Source of the DNA: Eonycteris spelaea
Taxonomy: Eukaryota; Chordata; Mammalia; Chiroptera; Pteropodidae
Assembly (NCBI GenBank): GCA_003508835.1
Contig: PUFA01000006.1
Span: 248,001-312,000 of the forward strand
Length of the DNA: 64,000 bases
Direction of reading: 5' to 3'
Each line of letters opens with the position of its first letter. Positions within the stretch are counted from its first letter, which is position 1. The notes under the pieces are model-generated. The model had not been told where the DNA came from. It saw nothing but the letters and a program-made list of their open reading frames with translations, and did not search any database. The position numbers and the translations under genes are program-made. This document shows positions 51,586-62,269 of this stretch, piece by piece.

Positions 51586-52460
51586 CAAGCAGGAAGTTCT
51601 GGTATTAGCAGCAGGCCCAGGGTCCACATCCTCCCAGCACCACCAGCAGATTCCATATGCACCATCATTAGTGCCAGCAACAGTGGCACAGTGGTGCTTC
51701 ACTGAGTCCCTTCTGGGGTCCTTGGGTTCCCTGTCCACACTGTCCTCAGTCCTTCCACTCTGCCCCTACCTGGATCCTCCCTCTGCCTCATTCTCTGTCT
51801 CATGTAGTCTCCTAGAAAGGCTCCTCCCCAAGACCACCTGAGTCTTCCTCTGTCTTCTGAGGAACCAGTCCTAAGAGCTCCTGTGAAGGTGGGAGCTGAG
51901 GAGGGAGCTTCACACTGGTGGTGAGAAGCCCTGATCTAGGAGAGAAGTCTGTGCTGGAGCCAGAGGCACAGTGACCAGAGCAGCCCAATCTCAATCCTGA
52001 GAATTCTGAAATTGCGCCCTGTCCCCTCTACCACACAAGTGTCCCCACAGGGGTCTTAGCACATTGTAGGGCAAGGGGCTCACCTCTCTGTCTGCCGAGG
52101 AGAGCCTCAGGAGAGAGGAATACATACCAGTGTCTGGTTCACCACTAGCACTGTGCTGGCACATGGAGAAGCCCCTGGGGGAAACACCAGTCAGGGAGGG
52201 ACTTGATGAAAGTCCCATGGGGGTAGGAGAATGCTGGGTGACCTGACTCCACGTCCAGACCCAGCACCACTACTTCCTCCCCTGGTACCTGGAGCTGCTG
52301 GTACCATACCAGCAGTGGCTTTTGTATGTGGAGGAGGCAGAGACAGAGGGCTGAGGCCTCTCTGCGGCTGCTTTTCCCTCTCTGCTTCGGTCTCTTGTCT
52401 TCTGCTCACTGGCTTTCTCCCTCAATCTCTCTCAATTTCTCTTGTCTCTTTCTGCTCCTT
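51586..52460. other. unique sequence, nothing recognised
   Basis: No gene or repeat signal. Pyrimidine content rises on the right. Confidence 0.5.
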
Positions 52461-52464
52461 CTCC

Positions 52465-52465
52465 C

Positions 52466-52500
<35 letters not shown>
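52465..52500. repeat. (CT)n microsatellite
   Basis: About 33 bases of CT directly before the candidate element at 52502. Confidence 0.9.
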
Positions 52501-52501
<1 letters not shown>

Positions 52502-52504
<3 letters not shown>

Positions 52505-52630
52505 CATTTGCAGAGCGGAGATGGCCTAGCCCATCTGGGAGCGAGAGCACGGCTGGTGACGGAGGCGCAGGTAATAGCCGAGTAGAGGAGAGAGACGTGG
52601 AAATTTATGACATTGAAAATGACTAAGAGA
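52502..52630. promoter_or_regulatory. candidate element squeezed between microsatellites
   Basis: AGTCATTTGCAGAGCGGAGA, TGGTGACGGAGGCGCAGGTA, AATAGCCGAG, then GGAAATTTATGACATTGAAA. It retains CpGs and is unlike the flanking CT/AG repeats. The ATGACATTGAAAATGA word matches ATGATATTGAAAATGA at 49937-49952 with one difference. Confidence 0.45.
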
Positions 52631-52797
52631 GAGAGTGTGTGTGTGAGTGTGGGAGAAGGAGAGAGCAGGAGGGGGCAGAAAGGGAGAAGGAGGGAGCTCT
52701 TGCGCTCTCTCTCATACACACTCCCTGCTCTACCCCTCCCTCCAACCTTGCAGAAAGGAGAAGACATGGGGGAGGGGCTGCCAGCCCAGGGAGTGAA

Positions 52798-52827
52798 AGA
52801 CAGACAGACAGACAGACAGACAGACAG
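52798..52827. repeat. (GACA)n microsatellite
   Basis: About seven GACA units. Confidence 0.9.
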
Positions 52828-52829
52828 CT

Positions 52830-54235
52830 GATAGGACAGGGAGGGCAAACGGAAAGGACGAGAAGAAGAACTGGTGAGACCAGGAGACAGAGCAAGGCTG
52901 TGAACCTCTGTAGGAGCGATGAGCAGAGTCTGGCTGTGGTGCTTGCTTGTCTCTGCTCTGGTCACCCAGTTCAGGAGCTCTGACCGAGGGGAGGGGTGTC
53001 CCCATGGCATATGGTAACATGGAGTCTGGAGTCTAAGCTAGAGATTTTCTAAAGGATGAGCTTCAGAAAGGGCAGAACATACTCCAGGCTACACAGCAGG
53101 TCTGTTCCCCGCAGAGTGGCTGTTTCCCTGCAGGTGCTGGGGTGTGAGGAGCCAGGAAGAAGATGGACTAGATCTTGTAACTACTTCCAACAGCTCCACT
53201 TTCTGGACCATGGGAGTCAAGGGAATGGCCAGAATGCCCTGTCCACAGCCTCTTGAAGTTGGTGGAGAATCTGTTTCCTTGGGGTGTTAAGCCTATAATC
53301 CCCCCTGCCCTAGCTACCCCTAGACCACCCAGGAAGGCATTGCTGGAGATAGAAGAAATGAGATATCTTTCAGAGAGTTCAGCGCCCACCCCAACCTGGA
53401 GCCAACCCAGACCCCACCGAATACACCCCACCGCCTCTTCAGCCCCACTTGACTACCTCTTGACTCTGATGCGGCTAGCTGAGTCCCCTCCCAGTCACCA
53501 TATCTTAATCCAGAGCTCAGTTCTTTGCTCAGATTCTTTCCCTCTGGGCCTGTTTCCTTATTGGTGAAATGGGGATAGTGACACTCACCTATGCTGATCC
53601 TCCTTGGGCCAGAGAAGCAATGCCGGCCTCAGGGGAGGGACTTTGGTCTACTCAAGCCTGGAGAGTCTTCTCCATTGGAGAGTGTGGGTCATCTTAACTC
53701 CAGAGGAGCTCTCACCGTTCTAGCTGACTCTTTGGGTGAAGGGAGAGGGAACAATGCTCCAGGTATCCCGCATACACACAGCCGCCTCCCAAAGAAGCTG
53801 ATATATCAGGTACCCAAAGGGCAGAACCCTCCATAACCAGGTACAGGCAGAGGCTGAAGCCTAGAGAAGGGTGGGGTCTCGCCAATCACACTGCTGGCTA
53901 GGTCCGAACCAGACCCTGGTCTGCTAGCCCAGACCACATACCAGGCCCCTTGTCCGGCCAGATGCGAGCCGGACAGGCACCTTAGGGCTGTTAGAGACCT
54001 TACACTCATCCTTAGCAGCTTGGGGCCTGACTCTGAACAGGTGTCCAAGTTTCCCCAACTGGAAAAAAAAGAGGGCACACCCTACCCTACGCCCTGCCCC
54101 TTTCCCTGCCCGCCTTCCTTCGAGGGCCCTCCTCTCCCCTTTTTCTCCCCCTCCCTCCTCTGCTCTGTAGCCCCCTCTCTGCTAGAAAACGTCCTTGGAT
54201 TAACCCCTCCTAGCCCAGGGCATCTGAAGAGGCAG
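52830..54235. other. unique sequence, nothing recognised
   Basis: Weak MIR-like words at about 53535-53585 (GTTTCCTTATTGGTGAAATG) and 53850-53935; otherwise nothing. Confidence 0.45.
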
Positions 54236-54239
54236 TAGA

Positions 54240-54460
54240 GGACAGTGATTGAAAACACAAGCTTTAGGGCCAGAAAAGCCCCAAATCACGGTTCTTCTGT
54301 CCCTTAGCTAGGTGATCTTGGGCTCTTCATTTAATGTCTCTGGGCCTTATCTCCTCATCTGGCAAATGCAGCTATAAATGTCTTGCTCCAGGATTTGAGG
54401 AGGATCATGTGATTGTCTGGCACGGAGAAAGTGCTCGGCAAATGCCAGCTGGTATCCGGC
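54240..54460 (+). repeat. MIR SINE
   Basis: Sense MIR (AACACAAGCTTTAGGGCCAG, CTAGGTGATCTTGGGC, TCTCTGGGCCTTATCTCCTC, GTCTGGCACGGAG). Confidence 0.8.
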
Positions 54461-54839
54461 CCCCTGGTACAACATCTCACTGTGTCTTAGCTTTTTGCTG
54501 CACTTAGGGAGATGAGGGTGATACCTGAGGGTGGGAAAAGGAAGAAGAGCAGTGGCAGCAGCTTCAGAAGACTCCTGCTCACTTAGAAGAGATCAAGAAA
54601 GAGCTACAGTAGGAAAGACTCAGGTTAGCCCTAAGAGGGACTTCCCCATTCTGAGACCCAGGAGGAAGTCACATGTCAAAGGCCCGCCTGATTCAGTCTG
54701 TTCCGAGGCCGTGTCCTCATCCTAGAGGCAGTTCCAAAGCAGCAGTGGCTGCTCTGTCTGGGGAGCAGTGGGGGAGGTGAAGAGTTCACTGGGCCCACAG
54801 GCTGTGGGCAGCAAGCCTCCCACCCAGCCCCTATGCCCT

Positions 54840-55045
54840 CCCTGGTCCAGCCCATCGTGGCCGCATAAAAGGTGACGAATGGTTAATAGCGGAGATAACA
54901 GGATTCATAAGGGAAATTTATCGGTCACTCTGGTGGTATAAATATGTTTATAGCGGACCAAGGGGAAATGAAGAAGCCCCAATAAATCACTATAAAGCCA
55001 CCAGCTACTAATAGGCGAGCGGCTGCAGGAACCCCAGCATCGGTG
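54840..55045. promoter_or_regulatory. candidate deeply conserved enhancer
   Basis: Repeat-free AT-rich block with retained CpGs: GCCGCATAAAAGGTGACGAA, TGGTTAATAGCGGAGATAAC, AGGATTCATAAGGG, ATTTATCGGTCACTC, TATAAATATGTTTATAGCGG, CAATAAATCACTATAAAGCC and CTACTAATAGGCGAGC. TTAATAGCGGA and TTTATAGCGGA form an internal imperfect repeat (about 54881 and 54946). One of the strongest candidates by composition. Confidence 0.55.
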
Positions 55046-55289
55046 CTTGCAGACACCCCCTCTGGCTGCCTGCTAATGGCATAGCGGGGGGCTGCAGACT
55101 TGTCAGGCAGGACGCCCAGACCATGCCATGATGGGAACAAGACCCCAGGGGCCGCCTCTGCTGGACAGAGCTGTCTTGCCCGCTGTGCTGCCACATCCTC
55201 CATAGATCTGGGCTTAGTCAGAGTCAGACTGAAAGGGCTGAGGGAACCGGGCACGGGACGTGGTGGCCAAGTCTGGGAGGACCCATGGT

Positions 55290-55475
55290 GCAGGTCCAGA
55301 GTCAGACATGGTTTCAAAACTTGATCTGCCACTTCCCCATGCCTGCCCCTCTTTGGGTTTCCTTGTATGCAAAGTGACTTCACAACCTTGGAAAGCTGTT
55401 GAGAGGAAGAGAGAGATAATCCACTAATCGTTGTGCTTAGCATGCTGTAAGCCTCAATAAACAGTAGTTGTTCTT
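55290..55475 (+). repeat. MIR SINE
   Basis: Sense MIR (GGTCCAGAGTCAGACATGG, TTGGGTTTCCTTGTATGC, GTAAGCCTCAATAAACAG). Confidence 0.7.
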
Positions 55476-55519
55476 ACTTTAGGCAGAGTCTTTCCCATTT
55501 GGGGAAAGTGCTATGCAGA

Positions 55520-55640
55520 TGTGAGAACATTCAAATAAAAGTGGATAATATCGTCCCCATTATATAGATAAGGAACCTGAGGCTCAGAAATTAAGAAGCT
55601 TGCTGGCCTGAAGTCACACAGCTGGAAGAGAAAGGCTCTG
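55520..55640 (-). repeat. MIR fragment
   Basis: Antisense MIR (ATCGTCCCCATTATATAGAT, AAGGAACCTGAGGCTCAGAA, GTCACACAGCTGG). Confidence 0.8.
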
Positions 55641-56050
55641 TTTCATTCCCAAGCCCAGCCTCTTCACCTGTCCCAGTGTAGACCTGCTCTTTCCTCAGAG
55701 TTCCTGGGGTGCCCTGTCCCCTACCCCTTCCAGAAAAGGCCTAGGATTTCAGGAGCCCTGAGTACTAAGGGCAAAGCCCTGAGGGCTTTTGGCAGCAACT
55801 TGCTAATGCTGGTGGTGAGGTAGGCCTCAGCTCCCCCCACCCCTACCCTCCCTCTCTTGCTCTTCCCTTCCTCTCCCCCACCCCCTGCACAGCAAGGGCC
55901 TGACTGGGTTACTGCGACCTCACCCCAGCACTGAGCTTGTTTGAAGCCTTCTGCATGATCTCTATAGTGCGCTTTACACTGAAGATCTCCCTACAAACTC
56001 TGGGCCTTGGTCACAGCCTCAGTCCAGGCAAAGGTCTTCTCTAGCCCAGC
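55641..56050. other. unique sequence, nothing recognised
   Basis: No gene or repeat signal. Confidence 0.5.
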
Positions 56051-56054
56051 TCGC

Positions 56055-56375
56055 TTCTTCATTCATACATTCAGCAAATACTTACGCACTACTTCTCTGT
56101 GGATACTGACCAATACTGACCTAGGTGGGCCAGGGCCTGCCCATGTGGTACTCGCTCTCTGGCGGAGAAGCCAGGCCTGGATCATGGAATAGAATAAGGT
56201 GTGTGCTGAGACCAAGGTAGGCACAGCAGCTGAGGAGGCCCATAGTCAAAGAATGAGTAGGAGCCAGCAGGAAAAGCATTTCCAGAGGAGGGAACAGCTT
56301 GAGTGAGAGAGCCTGAGGGGCAGACAGGACTCCCTGAGCCCACTGGGATTTTTTTTTTTTTTTTGCCACTTCTCT
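56055..56375 (-). repeat. antisense L2-like fragment
   Basis: CTTCATTCATACATTCAGCA, AATACTTACGCACTAC, then a diverged body (CTCTCTGGCGGAGAAGCC, GAGGGAACAGCTTGAGTG). A poly-T tract lies at 56348-56364. Confidence 0.6.
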
Positions 56376-56649
56376 CTCCATGCTGAGGGGGGCACAGACA
56401 CCCCCACGTCAGGCTCTATCTTCATTGCCTCTGTTCTTCACTCCCTCCTCCCTCTTCTCAGTTCACACCAGACAACAATGTTGCAGCCTGCTCCCCAGTT
56501 TCCTGCCAGGACAGGCACCTCTGCAAACTATGCTCCCCAACCCTATCATCGCTCTTTGAGCCCCAGATCTAGCCCCTAGTGCCTCAGCGGGCAGTGCAGC
56601 CTCCCTCAGCGACAGAGGGCTAGGGTTCCGGCATCAACACCGGGGGAGG

Positions 56650-57300
56650 GGAAACAGAGCCTTTGAAGTCCTGGGGGGTCACCTCTCCCCTCTCCTCCGA
56701 GGAGAAGAGACACCCAAGCTACCTTAGCCGCGTCCGATTCCCGGGGCGTTGCTCTCATCTCTGCCTCTGTCTCTCCTTCCCGCCCCAGTGTCTCTCTCCC
56801 AGGCTCTGCGGGTCCCTGGCTCTCTCCCTCCGTCTCTCTCTCTCCGTCGCTCTCCCTCCAGGTCTCAGGCTCCGTCTCTCCCCGTCTCTCTCCCTCCCGA
56901 GGCAGGGCGGGAGAAATCGCTCCGTAAATAGGCGGATGGCCCCGGGCGCTCTGGGCGCAGACACTCGTTTTTAGAGCCGGTAATTGACTCCTTTCAGTTG
57001 ATAATTCATGGCTTGCATATGCGCTTTAATGCGGGCGCCCGGGGAGGCGCGGCGGGCGGGGCGGCCCTCGCGCGGAGCTTGCGGCCAGGCGGCCAGGGAG
57101 GGAGCCGATCACCGCGCGGGTCCTGGCCGGGACGGACCGTCTGTCTGTCTGTGCAAGGCAGAGGAGGGGGCGCCCCCGCTGGGGTCGGTCTGTCCGGCCC
57201 TCCGATGACCCCGCGGGGTGACGAAATGGGAGCGCGGTGGGTGGGGTGAAGAGGCCCGGGCAGTCCCTGGGCCGGCGGGGGGCTACATGAGGAAGACGGG
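56650..57300. promoter_or_regulatory. CpG island with AT-rich enhancer core
   Basis: CpG-dense, repeat-free. A C/T-rich left part (56740-56900) leads into GCTCCGTAAATAGGCGGATG, CGTTTTTAGAGCCGGTAATT, GACTCCTTTCAGTTGATAAT, TCATGGCTTGCATATGCGC and TTTAATGCGGGCGCCC. TTGCATATGC resembles a POU octamer; GGTAATTGA and GATAATTCA are homeodomain-like. A CTGT repeat lies at 57139-57151. No splice-supported transcript. Confidence 0.55.
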
Positions 57301-57354
57301 CAGAGCCTTCCAAATGCATGGGGGTGGGTAGGAGAGGCGACACGCAGAGACCCC

Positions 57355-57815
57355 TTCCCCTGCGTCCAGAGGGGAAACTGAGGCCCAGAAAGAGGATAGG
57401 TCTCACTCGCATCTCACAGCGCAGAAACAAGACCAGAACTCAAGGAGTGCCCTTCCCAAGGGTCCCAGCCTTGGTAGAACTGTCCCGCCCTGGGAATTTT
57501 CCCACTTCTAGGCTAAATTCCTCTCTTGGAGTGACCTGCTCTATTGCTGTCAAACAGGGTCCCCAGGAGGAGCTGACTCTTCCCAGTGAATGCTGGACAC
57601 AGCCACCCAGACCTGAGCCCACTTCTCACCCCACAGAAACTCCCAGGCTGGGGAGGAGGGCCCAGGTCCTCTCCCACCTGGCCTTCACCTTCTGCAGATC
57701 TGTCATCCTGAGGCTGTGGCAGCTGGCATCATTATTTCCATTTTACAGAAAATGAAACTGAGGCATAGAGAAGGTGGGAAACTTGCCCAGGGCTGCAGAG
57801 AAGGCAGAGCCTGGA
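57355..57815 (-). repeat. MIR words
   Basis: GAGGGGAAACTGAGGCCCAG at about 57368 and a clearer antisense MIR at about 57715-57815 (CATTATTTCCATTTTACAGA, AATGAAACTGAGGCATAG, AACTTGCCCAGGGC). Confidence 0.65.
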
Positions 57816-58650
57816 AGTACTGGGAGCGGGAACTGGAGAAGGAGGCGATGTCCTGTTCTGGAAGTCCTAGATGACCCACCCAAGGGCCTCAGAGAGCAAG
57901 TCAAGAACCTGCCCACAGTCACACAGACCAGGGATAGATTCCAGCCGAAGACGGAGCTGGGAGGTAGCGTGAGGTTAGAAGTCAGTGCTTGAGCTGAAGC
58001 TGGGGTTTGGGGAGGAAGGCTAATTTCAGCCAGAAATAAAATTCTGTCCCCTGTCTCCTAAAATCTGCAAATATTTAACCCAAAGTCAAAGCACCCAGAT
58101 TGTTTCTGTGTCCCTTTATGTCTGTCTCCCCACCCTCTAGTTTTCCCATCTGCATGAAGGAGTTAAGACAAGGACTGGGAAGTCCTGGTGACAGTGGATC
58201 TGAAAGCCTAAGGTACACTAATGTCTGGGCTGTGAGAAGCTCAATGCTGCCCCCTGGTGCCCCAGACTGTTACAGTCAGTAAGAGGAAGGGAAAAGAGGC
58301 AAGAGGCACTTGAAGTAGAAAACCTATGTGCTCACCACTTCTCTGAACCTATTAGACCTCTTTCTAAAGGGGGACAGAGGACAGAGTAGGAGACCCACTA
58401 ACCCTGATTTAGGGGAAAACATGAGGCTCCTTCCCAAGCAGAGGTTTTAGACTCTGTGTTAGGGCCTAAATAGAAGCGGAGGCCACAGTGATGTCAGCAA
58501 TAGCCCTGTCCAGCCTGTACCTGGACACCCCAAATGGTTTCTTATATTGTATGTGAATTTGTGAATTCAGGGCTGCCCTTCTGGTATAACTACTGGGGTC
58601 TTCATCTTAGTTAAATTGAGCCCTTTTATGGCTGAAATTATATTATTTGT
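57816..58650. other. unique sequence, nothing recognised
   Basis: No gene signal. Confidence 0.5.
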
Positions 58651-58654
58651 GTTT

Positions 58655-58702
58655 AGAGGAGGTATTCAACAAATGTAGGATGGATGGATGGATGGATGGA
58701 TG
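58655..58702. repeat. L2 end joined to (GGAT)n
   Basis: GGAGGTATTCAACAAATGTA (L2 3' end style) runs into six GGAT units. Confidence 0.85.
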
Positions 58703-58879
58703 AATTCCATTCCTTTGCACAGAGATATTATCTTTCAGAAGGTTTGTGCTATTAAGCAGAAGGAGGAATGAGTTCATGAGTTTGCCTAGTTGACTGGAAG
58801 AAGGGCTATGGAAAAGAATGGGATAGGGGAAGGGGAAGTTTTGATGGAGGAAGACCTCAAAATAATTCAGATGAAGGGA

Positions 58880-59165
58880 AAGGTCATGGGGGGACTTGGA
58901 AGGATCAAGAAGGGTTTCTGAGGAAGTGGCATTTGATACAGGGCTTAAAGGACAGAGAAGATAGTGATGATGTTTGGGTGGAGGGAATAATGTAAACAGG
59001 GGCACAGAGGCAGAAGCACAAGGTGTACGTGTATGGGCAAGAAGACTCCAGTTAGGGGAATGAGGGAGGCTGCGCTATAGAAGAGTCAAGGCAGAGGACA
59101 CTGTGGAGGATCTAGAAGATTCTGAATGTTAGGCCAAGAAATTAACACTTTGTGGGCAAAGCACT
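58880..59165. repeat. fragment of ancient repeat
   Basis: GGTTTCTGAGGAAGTGGCAT, TTGATACAGGGCTTAAAGGA and GGGGCACAGAGGCAGAAGC resemble the element at 6.77-7.75 kb. Confidence 0.5.
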
Positions 59166-59309
59166 AGACTGTGAGCTGAGGTCTGGGTCCCTACCCGGGG
59201 TCTGCTCTGGCTGGGCTTTATTCCCTCAGCCTTGCCCTCTGTTACTTTTTCTAGATGGCAGTGGGAGCTCTGGCAAATTCTCAATCAGGGAAGTGCCTAG
59301 GAATCACGG

Positions 59310-59450
59310 CCCACAGAATAGTCAGGTCATCAAATCTAACTCTCTCAACATGCAGATGAGAAAATGAAGATCCAGAGAGAGGAAATAAGTTGCCCAGCAT
59401 CACACAGCAAGCTAGTGGAAGAACCAGGACTTGGACCCAGGTCTCCAGCC
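59310..59450 (-). repeat. MIR fragment
   Basis: Antisense MIR (ATGCAGATGAGAAAATGAAG, AGTTGCCCAGCATCACACAG, ACTTGGACCCAGGTCTCC). Confidence 0.8.
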
Positions 59451-59807
59451 CCTCAGTTTAGGTATCATTCTCCTCTACTGCAATCTGGGTTGGCACCTGG
59501 GGGACTGAGCTGGAGGAGAACAGCTGGAAGCAGAAGGCCACCAGGAGGCTACAGCTGCACCTAGATCAGGGACCACAAGGCCAGTCAGTCAGAAATGTTT
59601 ATTGAGCCCTTAACCCTGCTCCCCATTTTAAGCTGATCTGAGTCCATGAACTGAACACCCAGAAGGACAGAGGGACGATAAAGTAAAGGAATCTGGAGGA
59701 CTTCCAAGAGGAGATAGGAAGCAGAAAGGTATTCATAAAAAAGAAAGGGTTTCAGTAGCAGACTTGGATGAGGATATAGGAAGGTCTCCAGGAGAAGAAA
59801 TGGCCCA

Positions 59808-59935
59808 TCACTTGGGTCCCTCCTGGTTCTTGGCCAAGATCTCCACCTCCTTCATGAACCGAAGACACATCTCCTCTTCCAATGGCAAAACAATGCACTG
59901 CACAGCCATGGAAGTCCCACGGATCCTCCCACCAC
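59808..59935 (-). pseudogene. FAAH-like last exon with 1-bp deletion
   Basis: 128 bp where 43 codons including the stop need 129. VVGGSVGLP is followed by a one-base loss at about 59908, and the frame then continues AVQCIVLP to TGA at 59810-59808. The C-terminal 42 residues equal the human length. Confidence 0.83.
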
Positions 59936-60424
59936 CTGCAAGAGTGTCTGTAGATCAGGCTTCCTGCTCATAGACCCCTTGCCCAGCCTTCCTCACCACC
60001 CGTAGGTATGTGTTAACCCAAATATCTCATCCCCAATCTACATTAAGGTCGAAATGTCTTGGTTTTCAGAGTTTCAGGCTTCCTCAGCTCTCGGCGAAAC
60101 CTGGAAAAACTGTTCTAACTTCATTTGTTTACAATTCTCCAGGGTTAAGATGTAGAAATTGGTCTCATGCAGAGAGCTGACTATAATGATGAAATATAAA
60201 ACCGAGTACTGCCCAATGTTCTTAGCAAAGGAACAAAGAATGTGCAAGTCCCTAATCCAGAGCCTGGTTACACTTCTGCAGTGAAAGGATGCCTTGACTC
60301 CAAACACAGGCCCAGGAACATGGGGGCTGAGCTGAGTCCCTGCCACGAGATCTAAACATACTTGTAGGGATTCAAATAGGTTTTCATCGCTTTATGATGA
60401 TGACATCATACAAGCCCTTATTGG

Positions 60425-60572
60425 TCTTTGTGGAGTCAGGTCACATGGCAAGTCCTGGCTCCTCCACTTCAACTAGCTGTGTGGCTTTGGTCAAGTCCCT
60501 TAACCTGTCTGTACCTCCCTTTGCTCATTTGCAAAACCTCACAGTACCGTTATGGGATTTAATGATTTAATG
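60425..60572 (+). repeat. MIR SINE ending in microsatellite
   Basis: Sense MIR (AACTAGCTGTGTGGCTTTGG, TCAAGTCCCTTAACCTGTCT), running into the TA repeat. Confidence 0.8.
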
Positions 60573-60574
60573 AT

Positions 60575-60630
<56 letters not shown>

Positions 60631-60654
60631 CATATACATATATATATATAATCA
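60570..60654. repeat. (TA)n microsatellite, palindromic
   Basis: About 80 bases of TA with a few G/C interruptions, bracketed by ATGATTATATA and TATATAATCAT, inside the pseudogene's last intron. Confidence 0.95.
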
Positions 60655-60914
60655 CTTTTAAATAGCTTCTGGAACAGGTAAGAAACCAAGACATGTTATA
60701 TAGTACATTAATGTTATTTTGTCACAATTCAGGTCAGCAGTTTCAGTATGAATCAATTTCCAGAAAAAACAAGTTACTTCATATCTAATTTTCAGAGTCA
60801 GTCTCTCTTTCCCTCTCTTATTCTCTCTTTCACCTAAGTCAGGGTTATTTTAGGCCCTGCATTAAGCAGGCCCATGGAAATATTTCCTTTTGTTAAGCTG
60901 CCTCTGAATGAGTA

Positions 60915-61115
60915 ATAGTAGCATGTATTGAACACTTCCTACATACAAATCCTTATACTAATTGCTTCACTTTTTTTTAAGTTGACCTTTAACATTATTC
61001 TGCCAGGTAGATTTTTTTTAATTCCTCCCCCTTTTTTTTCTGGCAAAGAAATGAGACCTAGAGAGGGGCAGTGTCCTATCCAACTACACAGTAAGCTCTC
61101 ACCGAGGGACCTATG
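60915..61115 (-). repeat. MIR fragment
   Basis: Antisense MIR (TGTATTGAACACTTCCTAC, ATTATTCTGCCAGGTAGATT, AAATGAGACCTAGAGAGG), with T-rich insertions. Confidence 0.7.
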
Positions 61116-61392
61116 TCCTGCTTCACCCTACGTGCCTCTGGAATCAATTTTCTCTACAGAGGTATCAAGAAGACCACTGTTTTTGCATTCTCCCCCTTGA
61201 CAAGGACAGAGGCTGACTTGGTCAAATGGTATGTCCTCAGGATGAGGTGAAAGTGTAGCAGTAGTGATAAAAGGTAAACACTGGAAATGTCCGGCCCCAA
61301 CTCACCCTGCCCCCACTTGTCCACTGGGATTGAAGCAAGAATCAATCCTGGTCTATGCCCCTAGAGAGAGAGGCAAGAAGAGGGAAATTGAC

Positions 61393-61538
61393 CTTCTGGA
61401 AATTTCTGTCCTCACTATCTCTGCAGTATCCCTTGTAGAAGACCAGTTCCTCCTTGTCCTGTAGTATCTCGCTGGTGACCTACACCAAGCCGACAGGGCA
61501 ATTCAGCACATTGCACAGGCTTCTGTAGGAGCTGTTTT
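61393..61538 (-). pseudogene. FAAH-like penultimate exon with in-frame stop
   Basis: 146 bp: two bases completing a codon, then 48 triplets, exactly as in FAAH. The TAG (61482-61480) falls where FAAH has the proline of its GVVPVT motif. Downstream residues Y-K-G-Y, D and Q-K still match. Confidence 0.8.
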
Positions 61539-61734
61539 CTGTAGGAAGACCCAGGCAAGCCCAGAAAGTCATCAGCTCAGAGACTCATTTGGGGAAAATG
61601 TGGGGGTAAGCGCCCCCTGGGGGCTTTCTTGGAGCTGCAGCCTCTGGGATCCCAATGGCCGGTTCAGAGACATGAGTCAGCCTGACAACTGCCTCCGGCT
61701 TTTCCCCTCCACGGAAGGAGGGAGAATGATCATT

Positions 61735-61930
61735 GTCCAAGCCTTACTCAGTGCCAGGCACTGTACTGGCCTCTCTGAGTCACTGATTCTTTGGATCTTC
61801 TCCACCCCTGTGAGTTAGGGTTTACTATTTCCTGCGTACAATGAAGAAACCAAGTTGGCAGACCGGTTTTTTAGAGGCTACACAACAAGTGGGTGGCAGA
61901 GGATTCAGCCCATGCTCTCCAGTAGACTGG
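61735..61930 (-). repeat. MIR fragment
   Basis: Antisense MIR (GTGCCAGGCACTGTACTGGC, CCTGTGAGTTAGGGTTTACT, ATGAAGAAACCAAGTTGGC). Confidence 0.75.
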
Positions 61931-62260
61931 ACTACGAGATGTCTTGGGTGTGCGATGCAACCCTGAATTGAAAAGGCAGCTACAATGCAGCAGCCACCTG
62001 TTGGCAGGGAGTGAGCATCAGAGAAGTAGCAGCGATGTCAACAGAGGACATCAGAGTACAGCCAGGTGTGGGATGTGCCTTTGGGCAGCCACTGTGTGGG
62101 AATCCAGGGGAGGGACTCCAGGCTTTAAGTGAGTCTTCATTCTGTATTGCCATAACCTCTGAGGCTTGCACCTGTGCTGGGCATGGGACCCAGCAAGCCT
62201 CAGCCATTGCCTTGTACTGAGGCCTGTGTTTCAGGTGGGTTGGACTGAAGACCCTTTTAG
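61931..62260. other. unique sequence, nothing recognised
   Basis: Examined on the minus strand for further FAAH-like exons; none recognised. Confidence 0.5.
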
Positions 62261-62269
62261 AAGTGGGGC

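Larger units (their letters stand above)
59808..61538 (-). pseudogene. FAAH-family pseudogene, last two exons
   Basis: Two blocks on the minus strand align without length change to the last two exons of fatty acid amide hydrolase, a membrane serine hydrolase that degrades anandamide (family knowledge; the catalytic residues lie in earlier exons not found here). 61538-61393 gives 48 codons with about 18 identities to human FAAH as I remember it (SY..L.N.L..P.G.V, then Y.GY..D..D...QK). 59935-59808 gives SVGLP and, one frame over, AVQCIVLPLEEEMCLRFMKE. Splice sites survive: acceptors TCTTCCTACAG and CTCTTGCAG, donor AAG|GTCAAT. Disablements are TAG at 61482-61480 and a 1-bp deletion at about 59908. 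Position and strand fit human FAAHP1/FAAH-OUT. Divergence is high, so it may derive from an old FAAH-like paralogue rather than recent FAAH. Confidence 0.85.

Noticed and set aside
61980..62207. 75-codon minus-strand frame upstream of the FAAH-like exons
   Set aside because: Checked as a further FAAH exon. No similarity to FAAH as I remember it, and no matching splice phase.
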